Shown: piece by piece, positions 39,801 to 46,743 of the stretch | Layout: the number at the start of each line of letters is the position of its first letter | How positions within the stretch are numbered: position 1 is the stretch's first letter | NCBI GenBank assembly: GCA_020091685.1 | Contig: CM034606.1 | Span: forward strand, 14,307,695 to 14,371,694 | DNA length: 64,000 bases | From: Lutjanus erythropterus | Lineage: Eukaryota; Chordata; Actinopteri; Lutjaniformes; Lutjanidae | Direction: 5' to 3' | Notes under the pieces: generated by a model | The model's input: only the letters and a program-made list of their open reading frames with translations | Database searches by the model: none | Told to the model about the DNA's origin: nothing | Translations under genes and position numbers: made by a program

Positions 39801-42800
39801 GAAAATAATGAGTTCTTCTAGTAAGATAATTACAATGAGAGAGAGAAAACAGTGAATTTACAGAACCTCTTAGCATCAGTCATGACTGCCCTTCATTAGG
39901 GGACTATGCTCCCAGCATCATGTCTCACTGTGGTCAATAATACATGACTCTATATGGGTTTAAATGGGAGCAGCAACAGAAAATTAATGAGCATTTCATG
40001 TGCAACAGACTATGGAGGTGTGTCCCAGCTTCAGCCAATTGCACTTCCTCTTACTTTTCTTATTCTCTTGCTCCCTCTGCAGATAAATTAGAAAAATACA
40101 CCAAGGAGGTTTAGCCTTCTTAATTACACTTTTTTGTCCACAAGAAATTTCATCATAAGAGCCACATCAGTTCTTATTAACTGATATTATTATAGTTGCA
40201 TGCTACTATCAAAAGCACTGCCATGGCATCTTTGACCATGTTAATTTTGTATGCCTTCTTATTCCAAGTTTTATTTGGGTTATCAAGGCTCTCCAGGGCC
40301 CAGTGCAATATGCATGATTAGTCTGGTATGAAGCAAGACTTAAGATTTTCATCAGGACTTTTTTGCTGCCCCCTACGAAGAACACCACAAATGCATTCCC
40401 ATTAGCAATGCCTGTCGGATCTCTGTGTGCCAGACTGTGTTAGAGTGAATAATGGGAGAATATTGTGTTTCCACTGTGACTGTAATTACATACATGAAAC
40501 ATTAACGTCATATTTTAAAGTGGGGTTGTTGTAGTTACATCCTATGTCAAGTTCATGTGTTACTGTAACCTCAGATATACTTGAGTGTTGCACTGTGTGG
40601 ACGTCATCTGTTTGTTTCTCAGAGGTAACATGAAGTCTTAAACTAGCTTTTCAAAGGTGCTTTCACATTCTGTTTAGTTCATGCCAAATGTTTTTCTTGC
40701 GCGGATATTTAGCATCAGAGGGAATTTACCACCCACTATGGGTTGCAATCCCAAACAACTCAACCGTAAGAGGATCAGACTTTAGCATAGCTTGAGCAAT
40801 TAACATTCCCAGCTGTTCCCCCCCATAGCTACTTTGAAGTTTAGTGAAAACTACTAATGTACTGTTTCTATGTCATCATTATCACCATCTACATCATCAT
40901 CACCACCACAATAATTAGGGATTAAAGCAGCTTTCAAGGCTAATGTGTGATGCGCTTGACATATTCTCACCTGCACAAGCACTGAAACTTTTCGAGGAGA
41001 AGAAAATGTGGCTGTCTCTTCAGCTCCAACTTTCAGTTAATCGCAAATGTTGTCTACTTCCATAAGCACAATATGCAACGTCATTAAAAAAAGTCTCATC
41101 TAAACATATGCAGAGACCCTGCTTTGTGCCGGTATTTCCTTATTTTCTCATTATTTCCCTGTGCTCTGGATGCTTTAACAACTCTAAATTATAGTATTTG
41201 ATGTGCTGGAAATAAGACACAACAGTAAACTATCTTTCTGTTGTGTTTCCAAACAGCCTGGACAGTTTCTACTGACTTTACCTTTAAGTGCTGGTAGTGT
41301 TCAGTGGATTTATCAGAGCTTTTTTCTTGCAACCAGCTGCAGCTAAGAACAAGGTTAATGAGACTGGTAAAAACAGTACACTTAATGCTATAAGATAAAT
41401 GAGTTGAAAGCAAAGACCTTCCAGTCATAGACTGTCTTTGTGTAGAGCTGTTGGGGACTAATAACCTGATGTGCCAGATGTTCTGTTCCACGGAACCATC
41501 TGGAAAGTCGTCCTTGGAAAGTGTTTGGAAAAGGGCAAGCACTTTCAAAAGCTAATTGACAGGTGATTGGATGAACCATCTGTATATCACTGTCTGTCAC
41601 GGACGTACCGAACCAATCAGATTAACAAACCGTATGACGTAGACATATGGCGGGGTCAGTCGGTAAAACAAACTCTTGCCGAAGCCCGTCAGAAGAAGTG
41701 TGAAAAAAAATCATTGAGAATAGTGAATAATTGACGAACCACTGAGAAAAGCTTTTAGTGCTGTTCTTTGGTTCTTGTAAAGGTAGAATCTGAAACATTG
41801 TTTGCAAACACACCTTCAAACAGAAGAACGCACATTCAAAGAGAAGGTGAAAGACACAGAGAATGAATTAAGAGAGAGAATGCTGGTAACAAGAATAAAA
41901 CGGTGAATCAGGAGAACAAAACATTATTTTCTAAGTGTTTGACAGCGATTATGTTCAAAAGCACAAATAAACCTGCCCACACCTGTGCACAAAGCTGGGT
42001 TTTTGTGAATACAGTCGATCCATCCACAGTCTTTGTGTGTGTATGTGTGTAAAACTCATTTTGCAGCTCTCAGCACAGAGAGAAGATAGACAGCAATGTG
42101 ACGCTGTATTAACTGTGAGCTACACACCACTGCCAGCTGCCAGGATGATGCCTAGAAATGTCCCACACAGAGCAAAACAAGGACGTCTATACAGTGTTGT
42201 TTTTTAGGAAAATGTTGCATATTATGCCTTTAATCAAGAAATTAATATAACTGATGCTATGGCAGCATGTACGCTAACCTCTTTGGGAACTACTTGTTTT
42301 CAAACACTTGCTTCTTGCTGTGTCAAACCCAGTGTTAAACCATGTCCACAGCTGCCTGTAGTTTCTCATACGACGCTGATTAATCAAGCACATGGCTTGA
42401 AGGCTGGCAAGATGGATTCTCGAGTGATCGTGTAATTTTGTGATCTCACGATCACAAGAATCTTCACAAGAAAGTAATTTTCATCTCTTTGACAGGGGGT
42501 TACAACATCAACGATGTCATGTTCTACTGGACCAGAGGAAACGAGTCTGTCAGCGGTTTAGACTCACTACAGCTGGCTCAGTACACAGTAGAGGACCACT
42601 ACACATCTGTCTCAGAGGCCGTTTATGAAACTGGTAAGTCCTTGTGGGTAGGATTTCTGATTCGCACCATATGTTTTCTCCTATCGAGTACAGTGACAGA
42701 CTTTTGTCCCTCTCCTCAAAGGCAATTACCCAAAGCTGGTCTTCCACTTTGAGTTGAAGAGGAGCATTCTGTACTTCATCCTAGAGACTTACGTCCCCTC

Positions 42801-45800
42801 CAGCCTGCTTGTTGTCCTCTCATGGGTTTCCTTCTGGATCTCCCTGTCTTCTGTGCCAGCACGTATTTGTATAGGTATGTGGCAAAGCTATTTTTCTTTA
42901 CTCAAATGTAAAAAATGTAAGCTTTTTTTTATTGAAAATTAAAGACAATGTCATCAGTTCTGACAGGTCTCTCAAGGACACTCTAAGATCAAAAATCATC
43001 ATCAGTCAATGGACAGAACGTGATGGAAAAGTGGAAGCTGATTAGATATCTACATTACAGATTATATTCATTTAATAGGTCTGATCCTGATTTAAAGGAA
43101 TACGTGTCAAAATTGACGTATCCATATTAGAATGCTGTTGAAACAACGCCTGTATGTAGATTACAATGCTTCCCACTGTTTCTTTCATATTAATGTGTTG
43201 AAGTATCGTTGTTGGGGATTGATTTTCTGTTTGTGCACCCCATTTCTAAAAAAAAAAGTTCTTTACACCCAGGTAAAATCCATCAAGAGTCACCAGAACA
43301 CAAGGTATGACACAACTACTGCAACCAAATAAATCATTATATACACCGATCAGGCATAACATTATGACCACCTGCCTAATATTGTGTTGGTCCCCCTTTT
43401 GCGTGGGCACCCTGACTGGTCTGCGGCTTTGCAGCCCCATACACAACAAACTGCAATGCACTGTGTATTCTGACACCCTGTTATCAGAACCAGCATTAAC
43501 TTATTCAGCAATTTGAGCAACAGTAGCTTGTCGGTTGGATCGGACCACACGGGCCAGCCTTCGCTCCCCACGTGCATCAGTGAGCCTTGGCCGCCCATGA
43601 CCCTGTCGCTGGTTCACCACTGTTCCTTCCTTGGACAACTTTTGATAGATACTGACCACTGCAGACGGGAACAGTCGTCTAGCCATCACAATTTGGCCCT
43701 TGTCAAACTCACTCAAATCCTTACGCTTGCCCATTTTTCCTGCTTCTAACACATCAACTTTGAGGACAAAATGTTCACTTGCTGCCTAATATATCCAACC
43801 CACTAACAGGTGCCATGATGAAGAGATAATCAGTGTTATTCACTTCACCTGTCAGTGGTCGTAATGTTCTGCCTGATCCGTGTAGATCAATACATGTAAC
43901 TCTGCACTGTGTGTCAGTGTAGGCGCTGTATTTTTTTTCTCGGGAGATAACAATGATGAGATATTTCTCTTTTACATCAGTCATCAGTAGTATGTTTACA
44001 ACTACAGATAGAAAATACTTTTTCTCTCCTTTTGTGAGCACAAATGTTGGTTTGACTTTGATTGTAGAGGGCTGGGGTTGAAGAGAGCATCTGTGACACC
44101 GGGGTTATCTAGTGGGAACATCCAAACATAGATGTAGCGTTGAGTTAGATCCAACACTACTGCAGGGGGATCTGAGAATAGTAAGTTCACAAAACAAACA
44201 AAACTTCAAGATACCCTACTTCTTGGCACACTGGATGTGTCAGTGCAGATGATCTCGGTTGCCTTTACTTGTTTCTCGTGTTGTTTCTGTCTTGTTGCTT
44301 TTATCCACACGGGGTCATTTTATTTTCTGATCATCTATAGGGGTGACGGATTGAGAAATCTAGGATGGCTTGAATTGCAGTACTGAAGGCCAAACTGTTT
44401 GATGTTTGGAGTGTTGGGTATCTCCGCTCACAGGGCAGAACTAGAATGATTTGGAGAGTGAGATAGTGTTGTCAGTAGCTCACTCTTTGTCTCATTCTTT
44501 ACCTCCATTGAGTCTCTGTGAACGTCAAAGGATAAAGCAGTATTTATCTCAGTGTCAAAAAATCCAATCAAACCAAGCACTGAATTTATCTTATCCTATC
44601 CTATTCTGTTCTATCCTATAACAAATATTGCCTGTGTATCCAAATCCCTATCTATTGTATAGTTTATCTGTAACACCTCACTGTTGTATTGGATGAGCAC
44701 AGTTAAAACCTTGATCAGGACTTAGTGGGTGTACAGTGGTGGAATGTAACCAAGTACATTTATACATATATCGATCTATATATTGATTTATTTGGTAGCA
44801 GTAGGTGTGTCATACCTTGTGTTCTGATGACTCTGGATTGATTTTACTTTGTTGTAAAGAACTGTTTTTATTTTTAGAAATGGGCTGCACAAACTTAGCA
44901 AAGCTTCAATAAAAGGGTTAGCCTGTTGTATTACATCACTGATGATGTCATAGTTCAGATATTATTATAGATTCTGTCAGCTCACAGATGATGTGAAAAG
45001 AGCACAGTCGAAAACCACTCGGACAGGAAGCTTTGGAATGTGTTCGCGTAGCACTCAATCACTAGTAAAAAAACTGGTTGATAAATGAAGTGTTCAGGGT
45101 CTTCAAGGGTTGATCACAGAATCCATAGTCCACCAGTGTGTTTTTTGTGCCAGGGGTGACCACAGTACTGACCATGACCACTCTGATGATGGGAGCTCGG
45201 ACGTCGCTGCCCAATGCCAACTGCTTCATCAAGGCCATTGATGTTTACTTGGGAATCTGCTTCAGCTTTATCTTTGGAGCACTAATTGAGTACGCCGTGG
45301 CGCACTTCTGCACCCTCACTCACGCCGACGCACACATGCTCATGGTGAGACGCTCTTGGATACACTTCCCGCTAATTGTTGTGGTCATTGCTGTTGTTGT
45401 GTCAGAGTCATTGAGCCTGTTCAGACCTGGTATTAGCATGCAACCTGGGTGATCTGATCACTAGTTGACAGCTCAGAGTATTGGAGTTCGCACCTGGTAT
45501 TACAGCACATCTCCAGATGTGTGTTGAGTGACCACTTTTGATCGAAACTCACTTCCCCACTCTGTATGCAAATAAACACCAGAGATATTTTGTCAGTTGA
45601 ATGTCCATCACTGTCTACTTGGCCCTTTCTTTGCTCCTTGCACCTCAGAGCATCTGTCCTGTCAGTTTTCCTCAGCAACACAATCTTTTTTACATAGAAA
45701 GAAACTTAATTTGTTGCATCTGATGCTGAATGTACAAGAAGCCACAACTGATTAAGAATTCGAGTAGCCATTTTACTTCCCTGCACTGTATGCAAATAAA

Positions 45801-46743
45801 CATGTTTGGAAAATATCTTGCTGTTTTTGAGCACAGCCCACTGGGACAAACAATATTTTTCCAAAAAGAAATGCATAACTTAATGTATAACATTTGCCTA
45901 GATTTACAAGAAGGCCTGAATAATTGAGAATCTGTTTTGGCTCACTCAACAACTCTAAAATAGCACACTTTTTTAAGGGAGTCAGGGGTTACTAGTGTGT
46001 TCACAAACATCAGCTGCAGGTTAAAGAGGCCACATCAGAGTAAACTAAACGGTCTTTCAATGTGGATTTGTGGACACATTTGTATTTTCCTCTACAAAGT
46101 GCTCCACTCCATATCGCTGAGTGTGTTCACACTTGTACTTAGAGTCGTACACTTGTGATTAGATCACCCAGGATGCATGTTAATACCAGGTCTGACCAAG
46201 GCCATCATTTTCATCGTCATCATCGCCTTCATTATCATCGCCTTCATTTTCATCATCATGTCATCATGAACATTTCGGGGTGAGTTGAACAAGAGCTATA
46301 TGCTCTCAAATTTTAAGGCATCGTGTTTTTGTTTCCATTCAAACCTCATTTTTTCTTTGGCTCTTGCTCTCCTGCAGTACGGCCACCACATGCACGACCT
46401 GGACGATGAAATGAACGGCATCGTCACCACCATCTCCAGTCACGCCAACAGGGCCAAGAGACGCAAGGAACCCGCCGCAACTCCCACCCCAGCTCCCACC
46501 TCACTAGAACTCACTGTCAGCCCGTCCAGCCCCTCGGGCAGTGAGCCTAAGCCCGAGGCGTCGCCTCCAGAGCCCACCAACTGGTGCCTCACTGTTCTGG
46601 CCACTGTCCGCAAAGTGCTCCGCTCCATATCCTGCTGTCACGTGGAGAACCCCCACCACATAGACAACTACTCCAGAGTCACCTTCCCCCTCTCTTTTGT
46701 CTTAGTTAACCTGCTCTACTGGACATATTATCTGTACTTCTAG
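4968..46743 (+). CDS. gabrp: GABA-A receptor pi-class subunit, complete spliced gene (9 coding exons, 460 aa)
   Basis: Pentameric GABA-gated chloride channel subunit of the plasma membrane. Joined in phase, the nine exons give an uninterrupted 460-residue Cys-loop protein: N-terminal signal peptide (about 1-22), agonist-binding domain, Cys loop C158-C172 around [10 protein letters not shown]1 about 241-262, VPAR at 269-272, M2 about 272-291, M3 about 302-326, a cytoplasmic loop about 327-437, and M4 440-458 ending YYLYF. N-X-S/T sites lie at N100, N143 and N194. From memory, [16 protein letters not shown] and PARxCIGVTT are shared with human GABRP and not with rho or alpha/beta/gamma subunits. 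The M3-M4 loop differs strongly from human pi, so the fish zeta paralogue (gabrz) is a real alternative. Class assignment is firm; the symbol is about even odds. Exons total 1383 nt over 42 kb. No frameshift or internal stop is seen. Confidence 0.93.
5997..6060. repeat. Fragment of the GGCTGGGCAATA-type dispersed repeat
   Basis: gtaggactgggcaatacagtgtataaatatcttgatattt resembles the left end of the teleost element that begins GGGCTGGGCGATATGG. The matching right end was not found, so this is a fragment or a chance resemblance. Confidence 0.3.
14187..14344. mobile_element. MITE with GGTAACACTTTATATTAAG terminal inverted repeats
   Basis: The left end ggtaacactttatattaag (14187-14205) is mirrored by ccttattataaagtgttatc at 14324-14343. 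A second inner pair, ttagttaatag and ctattaactaa, is also inverted. The element is about 157 bp and has no coding capacity, as in common hAT-like fish MITEs. Confidence 0.7.
16540..16790 (+). repeat. Dispersed teleost repeat (GGATCACCAAAGTCATTAGGAT family)
   Basis: Contains agtagttgttgagacatttca, cctgctggtggtgcaagaggaaaagtca and gggatcaccaaagtcattaggat, words of a widespread fish repeat. Related copies lie at 18790-18965 (same strand) and 27510-27805 (opposite strand) in the same intron. The type of element is uncertain, and it may be part of a longer retroposon. Confidence 0.5.
16880..17880 (+). mobile_element. L2-like LINE remnant with internal deletion
   Basis: The forward frame near 16925-17090 reads like the end of an endonuclease domain ([20 protein letters not shown], then [10 protein letters not shown]). 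At 17312-17500 it reads as the C-terminal end of a non-LTR reverse transcriptase ([43 protein letters not shown]). The reverse transcriptase core that should lie between them is missing, so most of the ORF has been deleted. A T-rich 3' region with TTTA repeats follows to about 17880. Stops interrupt the remaining parts. The L2/CR1-like clade call is from motif memory. Confidence 0.7.
18790..18965 (+). repeat. Dispersed teleost repeat, second copy
   Basis: The words ctgctggtgacattaaatgaaa, cattcatcctctgaggaccatgg, acaaaatttcatggcaatccatctaat, gaaatatttcagtctgtgccaaagtggtggacc are the classical body of the same family as 16540-16790. Coding capacity is absent. Confidence 0.6.
21955..22240. repeat. 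Degenerate minisatellite (units with ACAGATAC and TTTTGTTGATT)
   Basis: Several imperfect units alternate acagatacagatac-type words with ttttgttgattga-type spacers (for example gttgattgagcagatacaaat, tttgttggttaaagagagacag, tttgttgatttgttgaacagatacag), with a period of roughly 65-75 bp. On the minus strand the array yields open frames of SVSVSVQ-like low-complexity peptide, which are an artefact of the repeat. Confidence 0.65.
24734..25492. mobile_element. Near-palindromic fold-back element, about 760 bp
   Basis: The ends are TTAAAGAGACAG and, inverted, TTAAAGAAACAG. The arms stay alignable for about 340 bp. Left tgtttatccatctagattgttttggtgtga matches inverted tcacaccaaaacaattcagatggatagata on the right. 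Left ccttgttgtgagcagtttcatgtaggaac matches the inverted gttcctacatgacactgctcataacaagg. A loop of about 65 bp lies near 25076-25140. It has no transposase. It resembles a high-copy fish repeat with the AACAGTTCACCC end. Confidence 0.75.
27510..27806 (-). repeat. Dispersed teleost repeat, third copy in opposite orientation
   Basis: Contains cccaccactttggtccggattgaac, tggtgcgagcattcatcatcccaagagaatg, gtgactttggtgacc and attggatggattgccatgaaatt. These are the reverse complement of the phrases found at 18790-18965 and 16540-16790. It is followed directly by the GA microsatellite. Confidence 0.6.
27808..27847. repeat. (AG)20 microsatellite
   Basis: An uninterrupted AG dinucleotide run of 40 bp. 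Confidence 0.97.
28270..28410. repeat. Dispersed repeat fragment rich in GCTAACATTAG words
   Basis: The words acattagcatgttagctt and ccatgctaacattagtatttaactcaaaccaccgct are the familiar body of a teleost dispersed repeat, probably the continuation of the 27510-27806 copy. No coding content. Confidence 0.5.
29774..29886 (+). CDS. gabrp: gabrp-like coding exon 2 (mature N-terminus)
   Basis: This exon is preceded by a long pyrimidine tract ending tttgttttcag and followed by gtaagg. It encodes residues 18-56, including [14 protein letters not shown], the GYnkxLRP motif found at the start of the ligand-binding domain in nearly all GABA-A subunits. The exon is 113 bp and leaves one base (A), which is completed by AT of exon 3 to give Asn56. 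Confidence 0.93.
30964..31362. mobile_element. Fold-back element A (TTAAAGGATTAGTTTGAC end)
   Basis: The left arm contains gttagatgagaagattaataccactc, acaggggaaatagctg and aatccacctaccagca. The right arm holds inverted tgctggcaggtggatt, ctgtttacccctgtttccagtctttatg and agcttcatatctactgtgtcctttaa. The arms of roughly 140-190 bp surround a central 75-bp region. This matches, from memory, a very abundant fish repeat beginning AAAGGATTAGTTCGACATTTTGGG. Non-coding. Confidence 0.7.
31363..31903. mobile_element. Fold-back element B (TTAAAGGGATRGTTYGGAT end), intron 2 copy
   Basis: Left ttaaagggatggtttggattatttgttgtggggtt pairs with the inverted right end aacaaatgatccgagctacccctttcaa. The inner words gtcagcaacaaatggtatttt and aaaataccttttgttgctgatc are also inverted. 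The centre carries ccttttctgatggcaaactgcc and atatcgctctctccaaaccaacc. It abuts element A, so the two together make a tandem pair of palindromes. Non-coding. Confidence 0.75.
32420..32487 (+). CDS. gabrp: gabrp-like coding exon 3 (68 bp)
   Basis: Flanked by ggttctag and gtaaga, this exon encodes [20 protein letters not shown] (residues 56-78), the first beta-strand region of the ligand-binding domain. The 68-bp size is the conserved length for the third exon in the GABA-A gene family. It ends in phase 0 after the Met that precedes DYTATI. Confidence 0.95.
32488..33580 (+). other. Intron 3 of the GABA-A subunit gene
   Basis: Starts gtaaga and ends aatcctgcag. A partial copy of fold-back element B occupies 32785-33010. 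The rest shows no feature I recognise. Confidence 0.85.
32785..33010 (-). mobile_element. Partial copy of fold-back element B in intron 3
   Basis: Shows actgattttgcaaatggagttgggttggtttggagagagcgata, tttgctgctgaccctttcaaaagca and ccacaccaagtaatctgaactatcc, matching the right half of the 31363-31903 element. Only one arm and part of the centre are present. Confidence 0.65.
33581..33798 (+). CDS. gabrp: gabrp-like coding exon 4 (loops D, A and E)
   Basis: Flanked by aatcctgcag and gtggga, this exon is 218 bp and encodes residues 79-151. It contains [12 protein letters not shown] (loop D, with F85 and R87 at the aromatic and arginine positions that face GABA), [10 protein letters not shown] (loop A), and [16 protein letters not shown] (loop E, with a glycosylation sequon at N143). 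The exon is much richer in G+C than the surrounding introns. At loop A it has Phe119, where human pi and beta subunits carry Tyr. The last codon is split AG|G. Confidence 0.97.
35238..35395. repeat. Degenerate repeat of self-complementary TTATCTCAAGATAA words
   Basis: The words gttatctcaagattgc, cattatctcaagataacg, ttatcatctcgatgtaac, tttctcgaggtaatgag and atcatgagaaaatgatc recur at short intervals. Each is close to a palindrome around CTCGAG or CTCAAG. A similar ATCTCGAGATAA repeat is common in fish genomes. Confidence 0.45.
36540..36705. repeat. Possible diverged DNA-element fragment (GGTGTGAA...GGTGTGAACCCACCC)
   Basis: tttggtttgaatggtgtgaatagttccc at one side and aacaagggtggtgtgaacccaccc at the other resemble the ends of a fish element with such words, including gtctgagacca and gttcgattcaactgga. 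The boundaries are vague and the call is tentative. Confidence 0.3.
37248..37330 (+). CDS. gabrp: gabrp-like coding exon 5 (Cys loop, 83 bp)
   Basis: Flanked by gttttttag and gtaagg. This exon encodes [19 protein letters not shown] plus TCTLQLES, giving the signature Cys loop C158 to C172 with 13 residues between. This loop couples agonist binding to channel gating. The 83-bp length is the conserved family size. The final T joins GG of the next exon to make Trp179 in ESWGY (loop B). Confidence 0.97.
37496..37514. repeat. (TG)n microsatellite
   Basis: A 19-bp run of TG, in a wider imperfect GTGTGTATGTGCCTATG context starting at 37481. Confidence 0.9.
37667..38020 (+). mobile_element. Copy of fold-back element B in intron 5
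   Basis: ccttaaagggatagttcggattatttgatctggggttgtatgag, agtttggagaagcag, tatcagcaacaaacggtattttaaccactt, cagccttttctgatgggaaaccacc and atatcgctctcttcaaaccagcc follow in the same order as in the 31363-31903 copy. The inverted right arm is not clear here. A further related fragment (aaggatagttcagatt, tgattttgcctatggagtttggttgg) follows at 38110-38262. Confidence 0.7.
39263..39415. repeat. Pyrimidine-rich CTCT tract
   Basis: About 150 bp of almost pure C/T with ctctct and tctgtctgtct runs. Its complement gives the Glu/Arg-rich minus-strand open frames of this region, which are therefore not genes. Confidence 0.8.
41060..42235. mobile_element. Probable non-autonomous DNA element ending in AATATGCAAC inverted repeats
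   Basis: The left end aagcacaatatgcaac (about 41064) and the right end gttgcatattatgccttt (about 42215-42232) are inverted matches. The body carries words I recall from a common fish repeat: gcaagcactttcaaaagctaattgacaggtgattggatgaacca, atatggcggggtcagtcggtaaaacaaactcttgccgaagcccg. The minus-strand open frames across it have no transposase motif. The boundaries need a repeat-library check. Confidence 0.5.
42496..42633 (+). CDS. gabrp: gabrp-like coding exon 6 (loops B, F and C, 138 bp)
   Basis: Flanked by tctttgacag and gtaagt. This exon encodes residues 179-225: [18 protein letters not shown], then [11 protein letters not shown] and SEAVYETG. It forms the end of loop B, loop F and the start of loop C. 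T224 and Y227 (in the next exon) sit where beta subunits have the GABA-contacting Thr202 and Tyr205. N194 is a glycosylation sequon. The 138-bp size is the family standard. Confidence 0.97.
42634..42721 (+). other. Intron 6 of the GABA-A subunit gene (88 bp)
   Basis: A short intron from gtaagt to tctcctcaaag, whose splicing is required to keep ETG|NYPKL in frame. Its tiny size contrasts with the other introns (about 1 to 25 kb). Confidence 0.95.
42722..42874 (+). CDS. gabrp: gabrp-like coding exon 7 (M1 and start of M2, 153 bp)
   Basis: Separated from exon 6 by an intron of only 88 bp. This exon encodes [13 protein letters not shown], then the whole of M1 ([20 protein letters not shown]) and the M1-M2 linker with VPAR at 269-272. 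That motif sets chloride selectivity in the family. It ends with the split Gly276 codon inside M2. The 153-bp length is conserved across GABA-A genes. The acceptor is tctcctcaaag and the donor is gtatgt. Confidence 0.97.
43344..43882 (-). mobile_element. Internally deleted Tc1-like DNA transposon
   Basis: The ends CACCGATCAGGCATAACATT and, inverted from the right, CACGGATCAGGCAGAACATT form terminal repeats of about 26 bp, each flanked by the TA target-site duplication (43342-43343 and 43883-43884). The element is 539 bp, against roughly 1.3-1.6 kb for whole Tc1-like elements. A minus-strand transposase start is retained, but the central catalytic DDE region is missing. It lies in antisense to the host gene within intron 7. 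Confidence 0.88.
43375..43735 (-). pseudogene. Remnant of Tc1-like transposase (DNA-binding N-terminus only)
   Basis: The minus-strand frame begins [20 protein letters not shown] (start codon ending at 43735), then jumps to [20 protein letters not shown] and [20 protein letters not shown]. This is the paired helix-turn-helix N-terminus of Tc1-like transposases. About 15 residues expected after ARRL (GQSISETAALVGCSR in typical copies, from memory) are deleted. The frame stops at 43501, and a second frame continues with [20 protein letters not shown], showing a frameshift. The whole DDE catalytic domain is absent, so it cannot transpose by itself. Confidence 0.85.
45154..45344 (+). CDS. gabrp: gabrp-like coding exon 8 (M2 pore, M3)
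   Basis: Flanked by ttttttgtgccag and gtgaga. This exon encodes the M2 pore helix [19 protein letters not shown] and the M3 helix region [17 protein letters not shown], then EYAVAH. The 9' gate Leu is L281, the 6' Thr is T278 and the 2' residue is C274 (in exon 7), the Cys that human pi also has. The exon ends in phase 0 at Met339, at the beginning of the cytoplasmic loop. Confidence 0.97.
45345..46377 (+). other. Intron 8 of the GABA-A subunit gene
   Basis: Starts gtgaga and ends ctctcctgcag. Almost filled by the element at 45421-46196. A (TCATCA)-rich stretch at about 46203-46262 lies between that element and exon 9. Confidence 0.85.
45421..46195. mobile_element. Terminal-inverted-repeat element (TCAGACCTGGTATTARCATGC)
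   Basis: Left tcagacctggtattagcatgcaacctgggtgatctgatcac matches the reverse complement of the right end, gtgattagatcacccaggatgcatgttaataccaggtctga, over about 40 bp. Within it there is a direct partial duplication (cactctgtatgcaaataaaca at about 45557 and cactgtatgcaaataaaca at about 45784). No transposase is visible. It is a non-autonomous DNA element, about 775 bp, whose ends are common in fish genomes. Confidence 0.75.
46378..46743 (+). CDS. gabrp: gabrp-like terminal coding exon 9 (cytoplasmic loop, M4, stop)
   Basis: The acceptor is ctctcctgcag, and the exon encodes residues 340-460 and a TAG stop. It starts with a His/Asp-rich stretch ([12 protein letters not shown]), then a basic patch RAKRRK at 364-369, a Pro/Ser/Ala/Thr-rich low-complexity stretch (about 371-405), a [15 protein letters not shown] segment with CC at 425-426, then [14 protein letters not shown] and M4 ending YWTYYLYF. 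The end matches the GABA-A family closely; the loop matches nothing I can recall and is unlike human pi. The exon is GC-rich. Confidence 0.95.
   Translation, partial: YGHHMHDLDDEMNGIVTTISSHANRAKRRKEPAATPTPAPTSLELTVSPSSPSGSEPKPEASPPEPTNWCLTVLATVRKVLRSISCCHVENPHHIDNYSRVTFPLSFVLVNLLYWTYYLYF

Larger units (their letters stand above)
37331..42495 (+). other. Intron 5 of the GABA-A subunit gene
   Basis: Starts gtaagg and ends tctttgacag. Contains a TG microsatellite, a copy of fold-back element B, a pyrimidine-rich tract near 39263-39415 and a 1.2-kb terminal-inverted-repeat element before exon 6. Sequence from 39430 to 41050 shows nothing I recognise. Confidence 0.85.
42875..45153 (+). other. Intron 7 of the GABA-A subunit gene
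   Basis: Starts gtatgt and ends ttttttgtgccag. Contains the Tc1-like transposon at 43344-43882. A (TCCTA)-like run lies at about 44588-44622, and an AAGTACATTTATAC word at 44742-44772 belongs to a widespread fish repeat. The remainder is unique AT-rich DNA. Confidence 0.85.

Noticed and set aside
43501-43752. Minus-strand 83-codon frame as a host gene
   Set aside because: It is the helix-turn-helix part of a Tc1-like transposase, inside terminal inverted repeats.
46440-46628. Minus-strand 62-codon frame inside exon 9
   Set aside because: Antisense shadow of the GC-rich coding exon.
4968-46743. Assignment to GABA-rho, glycine receptor or a beta/alpha subunit
   Set aside because: M2 PARxCIGVTT, [11 protein letters not shown] and ESWGY fit pi. 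Rho subunits have PARVSLGITT, alpha/beta subunits differ at the Cys loop, and glycine receptors have a second disulfide in loop C that is absent here.
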